A stretch of DNA of 64,000 nt from DATGZH01 sp035297265. GTDB taxonomy: Bacteria; Actinomycetota; Acidimicrobiia; Acidimicrobiales; RAAP-2. The notes beneath the pieces were generated by a model that searched no databases, was not told the DNA's origin, and saw nothing but the letters and a program-made list of their open reading frames with translations. Both the position numbers and the translations under genes were made by a program. Below, one piece after another: positions 8,836-17,362 of the stretch (its first letter is position 1; each line of letters begins with the position of its first letter). Location: the NCBI GenBank assembly GCA_035297265.1, contig DATGZH010000029.1:62001-126000 (forward strand), in the 5' to 3' direction.

Positions 8836-11118
8836 ATGAGCGGCCCCGTCCGCCTGGGTCTCACGCCCCAGGAGTCGACCCCGGTCCGCCCGCCCGTGGT
8901 CCGGCCGCCCGATGGCGCTCCTCACGTCGTGGCCATCGTGCTCGACGACACCGGCTTCTCCCATCTCGGGTCGTTCGGCTCGGACATCGCCACACCGGCC
9001 ATGGACGGTCTGGCGGCCGACGGCCTGCGCTACCGGCGCTTCCACGTCACGTCGCTCTGCTCCCCGACCCGGGCGGCCTTCTTCACCGGGCGCAACCACC
9101 ACGCGGTGGGGATGGGCTTCCTCGCCGACATCCCGCTCGGCTACCCGGGCTACACGGCCCGCCTGCCCAAGTCGGCGGCCACCCTGCCCCGGCTCCTGCG
9201 GGACGCCGGCTACAACACGATGGCCGTCGGCAAGTGGCACCTCACGCCCCGCTTCGAGCGGTCCGACGCCGGCCCGTTCGACAGCTGGCCGCTCGGTCTC
9301 GGCTTCGAGCGCTACTACGGCTTCCTCCAGGGCGACACCAACCAGTGGACGCCCAACCTCGTCTGCGACAACCACTACGTCGAGCCGCCGGCCCGGCCCG
9401 AGGACGGCTACCACCTGACCGAGGACCTCGCCGAGACGGCCTGCCGGTACCTCACCGACCAGCAACAGGCCGCCCCGGGCAAGCCCTTCTTCCTCTACTT
9501 CGCGCCGGGTGCCATGCACGCGCCCCACCACGTGACCGAGGCGTGGGTGGACCCCTACCGCGGTCGGTTCGACCTCGGCTGGGACGCCTGGCGCGAGGAG
9601 ATCTTCGCCCGCCAGCTGGCGTCGGGGATCGTGCCGGAGGGCACGGTGCTCACGCCGCGGCCCTCGTGGGTGCAGTCCTGGGCCGACCTGAGCGACGACG
9701 AGCGCCGGATGCACGCCCGCCAGCAGGAGGTCTTCGCCGGCTTCCTCACCCACACCGACGCCCAGATCGGCAAGCTCGTCGGCCGGCTCGAGGAGCTCGG
9801 CCTCCTCGAGGACACGCTCGTCCTCCTTTTCTCCGACAACGGCGCCAGCGCCGAGGGCGGCAAGGAGGGCAGCGTCAACGAGCACCGCTTCACCTACCGG
9901 ATCCACGAGTCGGCCGAGGACAACATGGCTGCTCTCGACGGCTGGGGCGGCTTCCGCACCTACAACCACTACTCGTGGGCCTGGGCGTGGGCCGGCAACA
10001 CGCCGCTGCGCCTCTGGAAGCGCTACGCCTGGCTCGGCGGGACCCGCACCCCGCTCATCGTGCACTGGCCGAGCCGAGTGAACGGCGGCGGCGCGGTCCG
10101 CGATCAGTTCGTCCACGTCATCGACTTGATGCCCACGGTGCTCGAGGCCGTCGGCCTCACACCGCCGGCCACCGTCGACGGCGTGACCCAGCAGCCCGTC
10201 GACGGCGCCTCGATCGTGCCGACCTTCACCGACGCCGCGGCCCCCGACCCCCGTGACACGCAGTACTTCGAGATGCTCGGTTCACGCTCGATCGTCCACC
10301 AGGGCTGGAAGGCCACGACCGACCACATCTCGATGGGCGTGGTCGACGAGGAGGAGCTGGCCGAGGGCAGCCGCGACCTGGCGGCGGACCACTGGGGCCT
10401 CTTCGAGCTGGCCCAGGACTTCTCCGAGGCCGACGACGTGTCGGGTGACCATCCCGAGCTCGTACGCCAGCTCCAGGACCTCTGGCTGGCCGAGGCGGGG
10501 CGCTACAACGTGCTGCCGGTCGACGACTCCTTCATCCACCGCTTCAACGCCCTGATCGGCCCGGCCTACCCGGCCGGCCGCGCCCGGACCTACCGGCCCG
10601 ACGCCGGACCGGTGTGCGACGAGTCGGTGCCGTTCCTCTTCGGGGGCTTCCGCATCACGGCCGAGGTCGACGTCCCGGCGTCAGGCGCCGAGGGTGTGCT
10701 GTGCGCCCTCGGCGACTGGCACGGCGGCTACGCCCTGTACGTCGTGGACGGACGGCTGGCGTTCTCGTTCTCGCGGGCCGGGCTCCTCGACGAGGTGGTG
10801 GCCGAGCGGGACCTCCCGACGGGCACGCACTCACTCGGCGTGGCCTACGTCCCGGCCGCCGGCGAGCACGGGACGTTCACCCTGCTGCACGGGGACGAAG
10901 CCGTGGCCACCGGCCCGGTCGGCGGGCCCCTCCCCCTCACCCTCCAGCACGGCGGCACGAGCCTCAGGATCGGCTACGACACCGGCTTCCCGGTGAGCGA
11001 GCGCTACCGGCCACCGCACCGTTGGACGGGCGGCTTGCGCGAGGTCCGCATCGAGACCCCGGGGGCACCGCCACCCGACCCGGCGGCCGAGGTGCGGGCC
11101 GCGCTCCACGGCGACTGA
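8836..11118 (+). CDS. atsA: Type I arylsulfatase
   Basis: A 760-residue sulfatase of the alkaline phosphatase superfamily. The formylglycine signature C-S-P-T-R begins at C75 and is followed by a GRNHH run. Metal-binding acids are visible in IVLDDTGFSHLG near the N-terminus and in FSDNGAS, with the supporting GKWHL motif between them. After the catalytic domain, residues about 590-760 form a beta-rich C-terminal domain. Length and layout match the large actinobacterial AtsA type. Cysteine-to-formylglycine conversion would need an FGE enzyme, which is not in the window. ATG 8836 was chosen because the upstream extension to 8698 has no sulfatase-like sequence. No signal peptide is seen, so the protein is probably cytoplasmic. 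Confidence 0.88.
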   Translation: MSGPVRLGLTPQESTPVRPPVVRPPDGAPHVVAIVLDDTGFSHLGSFGSDIATPAMDGLAADGLRYRRFHVTSLCSPTRAAFFTGRNHHAVGMGFLADIPLGYPGYTARLPKSAATLPRLLRDAGYNTMAVGKWHLTPRFERSDAGPFDSWPLGLGFERYYGFLQGDTNQWTPNLVCDNHYVEPPARPEDGYHLTEDLAETACRYLTDQQQAAPGKPFFLYFAPGAMHAPHHVTEAWVDPYRGRFDLGWDAWREEIFARQLASGIVPEGTVLTPRPSWVQSWADLSDDERRMHARQQEVFAGFLTHTDAQIGKLVGRLEELGLLEDTLVLLFSDNGASAEGGKEGSVNEHRFTYRIHESAEDNMAALDGWGGFRTYNHYSWAWAWAGNTPLRLWKRYAWLGGTRTPLIVHWPSRVNGGGAVRDQFVHVIDLMPTVLEAVGLTPPATVDGVTQQPVDGASIVPTFTDAAAPDPRDTQYFEMLGSRSIVHQGWKATTDHISMGVVDEEELAEGSRDLAADHWGLFELAQDFSEADDVSGDHPELVRQLQDLWLAEAGRYNVLPVDDSFIHRFNALIGPAYPAGRARTYRPDAGPVCDESVPFLFGGFRITAEVDVPASGAEGVLCALGDWHGGYALYVVDGRLAFSFSRAGLLDEVVAERDLPTGTHSLGVAYVPAAGEHGTFTLLHGDEAVATGPVGGPLPLTLQHGGTSLRIGYDTGFPVSERYRPPHRWTGGLREVRIETPGAPPPDPAAEVRAALHGD

Positions 11119-11159
11119 CCGTCAGCGAGCCCGTTCGTCCTCGCGAGGCGACAGTCAGT
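11114..11159. repeat. Inverted repeat around convergent stop codons
   Basis: ACTGAC (11114-11119) and GTCAGT (11154-11159) are perfect 6-bp arms containing the stop of the sulfatase and of the facing small gene. The 34-nt loop is long, so a terminator role is uncertain. Confidence 0.25.
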
Positions 11160-11451
11160 CCTCGGTGCGGCCGATCGCCCTCGTGCGGTTGGGCGGCCCG
11201 GTCCTCGTCGGCGAGGGCTCGGCCCGGAAGATGGCCGACGCCCCGAGCACCGCGAAGAAGAGGACCTCGACGAGGAGCACGGTCCCGGTCAGGACCAGCG
11301 AGCCGGCGACCACCAGCGCCAGGAGGACGGCCAGTCGCACGAGTCGCGGGCCGAAGCGGGCGCGGCGGGCTCGCCACGTCTCACGGCGCATGGCCGACTC
11401 GAGGATGCCGTCGGCCGCCCGGTGGAGCTCGTCGTCATAGGGAATGGCCAT
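11155..11451 (-). CDS. Small membrane protein of unknown function
   Basis: A 98-residue protein starting at an ATG with GGACGAG just upstream. A charged amphipathic N-terminus (about 1-35, with RRETWRARRARFGPR) precedes one long or two short hydrophobic helices (about 37-75). A basic Pro/Arg-rich tail with TRTGPPNRTR follows. I recognise no family. It faces the sulfatase and precedes the ketopantoate reductase gene on the complementary strand by 60-80 bp, so it could be the first gene of its own transcript. Confidence 0.5.
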   Translation of the reverse strand: MAIPYDDELHRAADGILESAMRRETWRARRARFGPRLVRLAVLLALVVAGSLVLTGTVLLVEVLFFAVLGASAIFRAEPSPTRTGPPNRTRAIGRTED

Positions 11452-11529
11452 CTCGTCCGCTCGCTCGCCCTGGCCGGCGATCGTACAAGCGGGTCCTCCG
11501 CTTGCCCAGTGGCCGCCCACGTCGAGCGG

Positions 11530-12513
11530 TCAGCCCGCGGCGTGGGCCACGGCCTGGCGCAGCTCCTCCAGCGGGTACGAACCGGGCGCCGCCCCCCGGG
11601 CCGCCGCCTCGCCGGCCAGCCGCTGCAGGAGCTCGTTGACCGGCGTCGGGACACCGACGAGCCGACCAACGAGGGCGATCTCGCCGTTCAGGAAGTCCGC
11701 CTCCACCCGGCCCGTGCCCCGAGCCACGCTCTGCCACGACGAGCCGCCCTGGTGCGGTCCGCTGGCCGTGGGCTGGAGGGACGACTGGACCAGCCGCCGC
11801 GCGTCGTCCTCTTCGGGGGTGGCGACCTCGACGCCGGCAGCGGCGAGGACCGCCTCCCCCTCCTCTTGGGCCATCTGCACCAGCTCGAACGCCCCGGCCG
11901 TCCGCACCCCGCACAGGCTGTCGACTGCGTTGGCCAGGTTCTTCAACAGCTTGCGGTACTTCCAGCGCATCACGTCGGGCACCGCGTGGGCATCGAACCT
12001 CGAGGCGCTGAGCGCGCCGGCGATCTCCTCGGCCACCTCGTCGAGGCCGGACGGGTAGCAGCCCACGTCGAGCAACCCGTTGAACGGCGCGTTGTGCGCC
12101 TGCACGAGCCCCGGCCGGAGATGGGTGGCCGGCAGCATCACGCACATCCCGTAGGTGTGGGCGAACCGGCGGAGCGCCCGTCGTTCGTTCTCGACACCGT
12201 TCTGCAGGCACACGATGGCCGTCTCGGGTGGTGCCGCGGCGGCCAGGGAGTCGAGGGCCTCCTCGGTGTCCTGGCCCTTCACCGAGAGGAAGACGACGGT
12301 GGGGTCGCGCCAGGTGAGCGCGGCCGGGCGGTCGACGACCTCGACGTCGAGATGGACGACGTCGGTCGGCGACTCGAGCACGAGCCCGTGGTCACGCAGG
12401 GCCTCGAAGTGGGCGCCCCGGGCGACCAGGACCACGTCGTGGCCGCTCTCGTGCAACCGTCCGCCGACCACGCCGCCGACGGCCCCGGCGCCCATCACCA
12501 CGTAGCGCATCAT
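11530..12513 (-). CDS. Ketopantoate reductase family protein
   Basis: A 327-residue NADP-dependent oxidoreductase of the PanE/ApbA family. PanE reduces 2-dehydropantoate to pantoate in coenzyme A synthesis. The N-terminal Rossmann motif is GAGAVGGVVGGRL, followed by a NADP-type LVARG stretch. The family catalytic lysine lies in the helix RWKYRKLLKNLANA, and a conserved Asn/Ser pair sits further along. Actinobacteria often have several paralogs with other 2-oxo-acid substrates, so I do not give the panE symbol. The paired ATG codons at 12513/12510 begin the Rossmann strand; an open extension to 12693 is Arg/Pro-rich and looks spurious. Confidence 0.8.
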   Translation of the reverse strand: MMRYVVMGAGAVGGVVGGRLHESGHDVVLVARGAHFEALRDHGLVLESPTDVVHLDVEVVDRPAALTWRDPTVVFLSVKGQDTEEALDSLAAAAPPETAIVCLQNGVENERRALRRFAHTYGMCVMLPATHLRPGLVQAHNAPFNGLLDVGCYPSGLDEVAEEIAGALSASRFDAHAVPDVMRWKYRKLLKNLANAVDSLCGVRTAGAFELVQMAQEEGEAVLAAAGVEVATPEEDDARRLVQSSLQPTASGPHQGGSSWQSVARGTGRVEADFLNGEIALVGRLVGVPTPVNELLQRLAGEAAARGAAPGSYPLEELRQAVAHAAG

Positions 12514-12576
12514 CCGATGTTGGCACGTCACCGCACCGGTGCTCCCGGGCGCGGCCGCACGGGCAAGTCGGCGCCG

Positions 12577-12582
12577 TAGCCT
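12577..12582 (+). promoter_or_regulatory. -10 box for leaderless MpaB-like gene
   Basis: TAGCCT ends 8 nt before the ATG at 12591. That places the expected transcription start almost at the start codon, and it makes the in-frame GTG at 12585 too close to be used. Confidence 0.4.
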
Positions 12583-12590
12583 CGGTGGAG

Positions 12591-13643
12591 ATGACCGGGA
12601 CGACCCCCTCCCCCCGAGACGCCGCCCACCGGAGCCGGACGGCCGGCCCGGGCGCCGACGCCCACGGACGGGCCGGCCGGTCGGGCGCGTCACTCCCGAG
12701 CGTGGCCGATCCCCGCCTGTGGGTCGGCGGGCTCCCCGGGCTGGGACGGACGCCGCTACGGGCGCTCGGCACGTTGGCCGAGCCCGCCCGGGCGGGACTG
12801 CGGCGCGACGTCCGCCGCTCGTTCGGCATCCCGGAGCAACCCCGCCCGAGGGCCGCCGACCCGTCCCGCGCCTACCAGCCGCCCGACGGCGTGGCCCGCC
12901 GGGTGCACGCCGACTTGCCGGCCATGGTGATCGGCGGGGTGGCGGCGCTGTTCCTCCAGAGCCTCCACCCCCTCGCCATGGCCGGGGTGGCCGATCACTC
13001 GAGCTACCAGGAAGACCCCTCCGGCCGCCTTCGCCGGACCGCCGCCTTCATGGGGACCACCACGTTCGGCACGGTGGAGGAGGCCGAGGAGGCCATCGAG
13101 CAGGTGCGCCGGGTGCACCGGCGGGTGCACGGCGTGGCCCCCGACGGCCGGCACTACTCGGCGGACGACCCGGACCTGGTGACGTGGATCCACGTGGCGG
13201 GGTCGTGGTGCTTCCTGCACGCCGTGCAGCGCTACGGGCCGGAGCGCTTCACCAGCGAGGAGTGCGACCGCTACTACGACGAGACGGCCAAGGTGGCCAT
13301 CGACCTCGGCGCCACCTGGGTGCCCCGCTCGAGCGACGAGGTCACCGCCTATCTCCAGCGGTTGCAGCCCGAGCTCTATTGCGGTCCGCAGGCCCGGGCG
13401 GCCCGGGACTGGCTCCTCCGGGGCGTCGCCCGTCGGCCCGAGGACCGCATCGTCTACACGGCCATCGTCGCCGCGGCGATCGGCGTGCTCCCCGGTTGGG
13501 CCCGCTCGACCCTCGGCCTCCCGTCGCCGCCCCTCTTCGACCGCCTCGTCGTCACGCCGTGGACGAGGATCATGTGCGCCGGCCTGCGCTGGGCCGTCAC
13601 GCCGCCGGCTTCCTCCTCGGCACCGGGGCCAAAGACCGGCTGA
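12591..13643 (+). CDS. MpaB/DUF2236-type oxygenase family protein
   Basis: A 350-residue protein of the family that includes fungal MpaB and the actinobacterial latex-clearing oxygenases. Known members hold a b-type haem and oxidise alkene chains. The conserved core is visible from VHADLPAMVIGGVAALFLQSLHPLAMAGV onward. It continues with RLRRTAAFMGTTTFG, a Tyr/Asp/His-containing helix near YSADDPDLVTWIHVAGSWCF, and YDETAKVA. His residues in LHPLAM and WIHVAG are plausible haem or structural ligands. There is no signal peptide, so the enzyme probably acts inside the cell. The natural substrate is unknown. A promoter-like box 8 nt upstream fixes the ATG choice. Confidence 0.75.
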   Translation: MTGTTPSPRDAAHRSRTAGPGADAHGRAGRSGASLPSVADPRLWVGGLPGLGRTPLRALGTLAEPARAGLRRDVRRSFGIPEQPRPRAADPSRAYQPPDGVARRVHADLPAMVIGGVAALFLQSLHPLAMAGVADHSSYQEDPSGRLRRTAAFMGTTTFGTVEEAEEAIEQVRRVHRRVHGVAPDGRHYSADDPDLVTWIHVAGSWCFLHAVQRYGPERFTSEECDRYYDETAKVAIDLGATWVPRSSDEVTAYLQRLQPELYCGPQARAARDWLLRGVARRPEDRIVYTAIVAAAIGVLPGWARSTLGLPSPPLFDRLVVTPWTRIMCAGLRWAVTPPASSSAPGPKTG

Positions 13644-13661
13644 GGAGGGCGCGTCAGCCGG
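13636..13661. terminator. Bidirectional hairpin spanning convergent stops
   Basis: CCGGCTGA (13636-13643) and TCAGCCGG (13654-13661) form an 8-bp perfect stem with a 10-nt loop. The stop codons of the MpaB-like and epimerase genes are part of the arms. There is no T-tract on either side. Confidence 0.5.
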
Positions 13662-14622
13662 GGCCGTCGGCCACGTCGGTGCGCGGCGACACGCCCCAGA
13701 CGGCCACCCACTCCTGTCCCGGTTCGAGGACGACGAGCTCCTTGCCCGAGCGCAGGGCGTCGGGGGGACAGGTCATCGGTTCGAGGGAGATGGCCCGACG
13801 GCGTTGTGGGACCGCGGCGAGCGTGTCGCCCGTGTAGCACATGAGGTGGGAGAACCGGTCGTCCATCCACACGTCCACGCCTCGCCCGCCGTCGGGATGG
13901 TCGAGCGAGGCGACGGCCCGCCCGTCGTCGTCGCGCTCGAGCGCGGTGAAGGCCGTGTCCATCCGCGTGGGGCCGACGGCCCGAGCGGTGGTGAAGTCGA
14001 ACTCCGTGCCGGCGACCGGACGGACCTCGCCGGTCGGGAGGCCACGGCCGTCCACGACGAGCCGGGCCCGGGCGGGTAACCGCAGGACGGCCGTGTCGAT
14101 GTGGTCGGTGCCCACCTTGAGGTAGGGGTGGAAGCCCAGCCCGAAGGGGAGCGTCGCCGGACCCGGGTTGGCCGCCGTCGTGGTCACGACGAGGCCGTCC
14201 CGGGCGAGGCGGTACTCGACCCGCAGCTCGAGCAAGAACGGGTAGCCCGGTGTCGGGTACAGCGAGCAGCGCAGCGACACCACGTTCTGGGCGTGGGCCT
14301 CGAGGCGCCAGGGCAGCCAGCGCACGAGGCCGTGGATGGCGTTGCCGTGCTCCGGCTCGTTGAGCGCCGCCTGGATCCGCTGTCCGCCGAACTCGTAGCG
14401 GCCGTCGCCGAGGCGGTTGGGCCACGGGGCGAGGACCTGGCCCCGGCCGGCGTGGCTCCACTCGTCGGCCCCGAAACCGTCGAGGATCTCGTCGTCGGCG
14501 AGCGAGTAGACGCGGAGCGTTGCACCCATCTCGGTCACAACGGCGGTCTGCTGTCCGTGCGCGATCGCCCACTGCTCGCCGGTGGGCGAACTCATCGGGT
14601 CGTGGCGTTCGCCGTCGTTCAT
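13654..14622 (-). CDS. Aldose 1-epimerase family protein
   Basis: A 322-residue mutarotase-like beta-sandwich protein. Family motifs visible are LAPWPNRLGDGRY (sugar-binding Asn-Arg), NAIHGLVR with the first catalytic His, PFGLGFHPYLKVG with the second His, and LEPMTCPPDALRSG near the end with the acidic base region. Such enzymes interconvert alpha and beta anomers of hexoses. The ATG at 14622 is preceded by GGTGAG; an alternative ATG lies at 14595. It is divergent from surE with only 52 bp between the starts, so the promoters must overlap or be back to back. Confidence 0.85.
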   Translation of the reverse strand: MNDGERHDPMSSPTGEQWAIAHGQQTAVVTEMGATLRVYSLADDEILDGFGADEWSHAGRGQVLAPWPNRLGDGRYEFGGQRIQAALNEPEHGNAIHGLVRWLPWRLEAHAQNVVSLRCSLYPTPGYPFLLELRVEYRLARDGLVVTTTAANPGPATLPFGLGFHPYLKVGTDHIDTAVLRLPARARLVVDGRGLPTGEVRPVAGTEFDFTTARAVGPTRMDTAFTALERDDDGRAVASLDHPDGGRGVDVWMDDRFSHLMCYTGDTLAAVPQRRRAISLEPMTCPPDALRSGKELVVLEPGQEWVAVWGVSPRTDVADGPG

Positions 14623-14674
14623 GAACTCACCGATCTGCCGACCTGGCGGAGGTGGGCGGTATCGTACTGGCGAC

Positions 14675-15556
14675 GTGCGCATCCTGGTGACCAACGACGA
14701 CGGGGTGCACGCGCCGGGGCTCTTCGCCATCACCTCCGCCCTCGCCGCGTGGGCCCGCGCCGCAAGCGACGAAGCACGCGAGGTCGTGGTGGTGGCCCCG
14801 CTCGCCAACCACAGTGGGGCCGCCGCCGCGGTCGGCACGGTCTACGAGCGGGAAGGCATCGCGTATCGCGCCGTGCGCCTGGACGGCCTCGACGACGTCG
14901 TCATCTATGGCCTCGACGCGTCCCCCGCGCTGTCGACCATCGTCGGGATTCGCGGGGCCTTCGGCCCGCCGCCGGACCTCGTCGTCTCGGGAATCAACCA
15001 CGGGGTGAACGTGGGTCGCTCGGTCCTCCACTCGGGCACCGTCGGCGCGGTGCTCACCGGGGCGCAACTCGGGGTGAGCGGCTTGGCCGTCTCGCTCCGA
15101 ACCGGGCAGGAGCCCCTCCACTGGGAGACGGCCGCGGCCGTGGCGGTGGGCCTGCTCCCCGCCCTCGCCGAGGCACCGGCGCGCACGGTCCTCAACCTGA
15201 ACGTCCCCTCGGTGCCGCTCGCCGAGCTGCGCGGCATCCGACGGGGCCGGGTGGGCCCCGCCGGCATCATCCGCTCGGCCAGCGCCGACCCGATCGGCGC
15301 CGCTTCGACGGCGGAGCGCTCGGGCGGCGACGAGGTGGGCGAGGTGCACCTCCGGCTCGGCTCCGCCGTCCCGGCCCTCGGCGACGTGACCGACGAGGAA
15401 CCCGAGGACGACGCCTCGGTCGTGGCCGCCGGCTTCGCCTCGGTGACTCCGCTCCTCGGGATCCGCGAGGACACCGGCACGGCGGTCGACGAGCTCCTCC
15501 GCAGTGCGCTGGCCGATCTTCCCGGGGTACTCGGACTGCCCGGTCCGAGCGTGTAG
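14675..15556 (+). CDS. surE: 5'/3'-nucleotidase SurE
   Basis: A 293-residue SurE phosphatase, which hydrolyses nucleoside monophosphates using a divalent metal. The N-terminal metal-binding motif VRILVTNDDGVHAPG is canonical. The later LANHSG, VSGINHGVNVG and YSGTVGA-like HSGTVGAVL segments are also present. The N-terminal two thirds matches the family well; the last 90 residues are more divergent and acidic. The GTG start directly begins the first strand. A TATCGT box lies 9 nt upstream, so the message may be nearly leaderless. Confidence 0.9.
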   Translation: MRILVTNDDGVHAPGLFAITSALAAWARAASDEAREVVVVAPLANHSGAAAAVGTVYEREGIAYRAVRLDGLDDVVIYGLDASPALSTIVGIRGAFGPPPDLVVSGINHGVNVGRSVLHSGTVGAVLTGAQLGVSGLAVSLRTGQEPLHWETAAAVAVGLLPALAEAPARTVLNLNVPSVPLAELRGIRRGRVGPAGIIRSASADPIGAASTAERSGGDEVGEVHLRLGSAVPALGDVTDEEPEDDASVVAAGFASVTPLLGIREDTGTAVDELLRSALADLPGVLGLPGPSV

Positions 15557-15611
15557 GGTGCCCGTTTCCGGTCGGGGAAGGGCCCTTTTCGACGAAGGCC
15601 CAGCTCGTTGT

Positions 15612-15640
15612 TTGCACTCGCGTGACGAACGCGTTATAGT
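15612..15640 (+). promoter_or_regulatory. Consensus-like housekeeping promoter upstream of rpf-like gene
   Basis: TTGCAC at 15612-15617 and TATAGT at 15635-15640 are separated by exactly 17 bp, the best sigma-70-type match I found in the window. The predicted transcription start is near 15647, about 340 nt ahead of the rpf-like start codon. Confidence 0.65.
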
Positions 15641-15646
15641 CCCGTA

Positions 15647-15989
15647 ACACTTCGCCACGGCGAGCAGGCGGACCCCCCGCCGTACCTGCCCAGTCGGGTC
15701 CTTCGTGGGCCGTCCCCGCTCCCGCTCCCGTCCTTCGGCCGCGCCCCGGCGCGCCCCCGGACCGACCCCCTCATGCCGACCCTTCGCCTCGCCCCCGCCC
15801 GGACCCGAGGAGCCGCCTCAGGCTGAGCCCAGGGACCCTCCGTCTGCACCTCGTACGGACCAACGGTCAGTCCAGGGTCGTCCGCCCTCCCCGGCGTCGG
15901 CTCGCGAGATGAATGCGCGAACGACGGTTGCCCGCATTCCCAGCCAACTCGAGCCCTCCGGGCTCTCCGCGACTTCGAGGAGGCGCAAG
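15647..15989 (+). promoter_or_regulatory. Long 5' leader of the rpf-like gene (candidate RNA regulator)
   Basis: About 340 nt lie between the predicted transcription start and the rpf-like ATG. The region is C-rich, with several short inverted repeats such as GAGCCGCCTCAGGCT-like and GCCGCGCC/GGCGCGC-like arms. It ends with a GAGGAGG ribosome site 7 nt before the ATG. Rpf genes in other actinobacteria often carry a c-di-AMP riboswitch here. I looked for its conserved core and did not find it, so the leader is either a diverged or different element, or simply long. A short coding extension (ATG 15909) is open but unlikely. Confidence 0.4.
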
Positions 15990-16634
15990 ATGCGCAAGCA
16001 CCGCCATTACGGCATCGTGCTCGTACTGCTGAGCGTTGGTGGCATGGTCATCCAACCGGGCAGTGAGAACTCCAACGTGGCCGCCGCTGTGGCGAGCGGT
16101 CACACCAGTGCAGTCCACACCAGTGCAGCCCACCCGGCAGTCGGCAGCGACCCCCGGCCGGTCCCCCACGACCGCCACCGCCGACATGGCACCGCGTACC
16201 ACCGCGGCACCCCGACCGGCACCCGGCGTTCCGAGGTCGACCGGACCGACCGGCGTCGGCGGGCGGCGCACGAGCGCCAGCTGCGGCGGTTCTTCACCGC
16301 CCTGCTGCTTCGGCGCTACGTGGCAGCCGTGGCGGCCAACGAGGCCGCGGTCGCTGCGGCGACGCCTCCCGCGCCGGCACCGGCCGTGCCCGTCGCCTCG
16401 GGCGACGTGTGGGCCGAGCTCCGCCAGTGCGAGTCGGGCGGCAACTACGGCGAGAACACCGGTAACGGCTACTACGGCGCCTACCAGTTCGCCCTCGGCA
16501 CCTGGCAGGCCCTCGGCTACGGCGGCCTGCCGAGCGACGCTCCGCCGGCCGTCCAGGACCAGGCGGCCCAGGAGCTCCAGGCCCGGGCGGGCTGGGGGCA
16601 GTGGCCCGCCTGCTCGGCCAAGCTCGGCCTCTGA
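15990..16634 (+). CDS. Resuscitation-promoting-factor-like transglycosylase
   Basis: A 214-residue exported protein. A short basic start and one hydrophobic segment (about 7-22) act as signal or anchor. A long His/Arg/Thr-rich linker (about 35-135) follows, then a C-terminal Rpf domain (about 138-212). The Rpf hallmarks are clear: WAELRQCESGGNYG with catalytic Glu148, NTGNGYYGAYQF, TWQALGY, and the closing GWGQWPAC; Cys147 and Cys208 likely form the disulphide. Rpf enzymes cut peptidoglycan glycan strands and wake dormant cells. The linker contains a 15-bp tandem repeat encoding HTSAV/HTSAA. The ATG is preceded by GAGGAGG. No LysM domain is present. Confidence 0.88.
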   Translation: MRKHRHYGIVLVLLSVGGMVIQPGSENSNVAAAVASGHTSAVHTSAAHPAVGSDPRPVPHDRHRRHGTAYHRGTPTGTRRSEVDRTDRRRRAAHERQLRRFFTALLLRRYVAAVAANEAAVAAATPPAPAPAVPVASGDVWAELRQCESGGNYGENTGNGYYGAYQFALGTWQALGYGGLPSDAPPAVQDQAAQELQARAGWGQWPACSAKLGL

Positions 16635-16646
16635 GCACCGCCTTGA

Positions 16647-16686
16647 CCCGCGACACCCCGCGGCCCGCCGGCCCGGGTGTCGCGGG
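16647..16686. terminator. Strong bidirectional hairpin terminator
   Basis: CCCGCGACACCC (16647-16658) and GGGTGTCGCGGG (16675-16686) form a perfect 12-bp stem with a 16-nt loop. It sits between the convergent ends of the rpf-like gene and the VOC-domain gene. It lacks a T-run, as many high-GC actinobacterial terminators do. Confidence 0.7.
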
Positions 16687-16700
16687 CCAGCTGCGGGTGG

Positions 16701-17204
16701 TCAGTCGGCGCTTCGGCGCAGGGGCGACCCGAAGCGGAGCACGTTGCCGTCGGGGTCGGTGTGCGTCCCCTCGCGCTTGCCGTCGTCGTCGTCCTCGGGC
16801 CCGCTGACCTCGAGGCCGGCCTTGCGCCAGTCGGCGGCCAGCTCGTCGGCGTCGTCGACGTGGAGGTACACGACGCTCGTCTGCGGGGCACCGTCGCCCT
16901 CCCGGAGGGCCAGGTGGATCGTGAGGTCGCCCCGGTCGGCGAAGGCATAGGTGTCGTCGTGGGACGAGATGTCGAAGCCGAGGAGCTCGTAGTGCCGGGC
17001 CGCCCGGGCCACGTCGGCCACGCTGAAGCAGGGGTCGTAGGCGAGGAGCCGCACGGCGCCACCCCGGGCCGCCACGTGCTTGTCCCGCTTGGCCACGAGC
17101 CAGTCGAGGCAGCGGGAGCAGATGGTGACGTCGCGGGCGTGGAGGAGGGCCACGGCGTCGGTGCCGGCCGGCTCGCCGCAGCAGGCGCAGCGCTCGGCCG
17201 TCAC
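16701..17204 (-). CDS. Zinc-knuckle plus glyoxalase/bleomycin-resistance (VOC) protein
   Basis: A 167-residue protein with two parts. The N-terminus has paired cysteines C6-x2-C9 and C29-x2-C32, a likely zinc knuckle. From about residue 52 there is one VOC module: CFSVADVARAARHYELLGFDI, SVVYLHVDDADELAADWRKAGLEV, and the closing THTDPDGNVLRFGSPL. The last segment matches bleomycin-resistance-like proteins, where a closing Glu is often the metal ligand; here it is not obvious. The GTG at 17204 was chosen to begin at the zinc knuckle; a GTG at 17270 would add 22 residues. No Shine-Dalgarno sequence is clear for either. Confidence 0.65.
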   Translation of the reverse strand: MTAERCACCGEPAGTDAVALLHARDVTICSRCLDWLVAKRDKHVAARGGAVRLLAYDPCFSVADVARAARHYELLGFDISSHDDTYAFADRGDLTIHLALREGDGAPQTSVVYLHVDDADELAADWRKAGLEVSGPEDDDDGKREGTHTDPDGNVLRFGSPLRRSAD

Positions 17205-17362
17205 CGGTCTTGCGAGGCGGGGAACCCCGTCACCGAGAGGCACGTTACTCGGGGGGCCACCGCCGCCCACCGGTGCGTACCCACGCCGCGCCGTCGGCGG
17301 GCGCCCAGCTCCGCCCCCATGCGCCCACGGGCCCGAGCGGCACCGGTACGATCGGCACCCCA

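Noticed and set aside
15647..15989. c-di-AMP (ydaO-type) riboswitch in the rpf leader
   Set aside because: Expected from actinobacterial rpf genes, but I could not find the conserved core segments. It is kept as an unknown leader.
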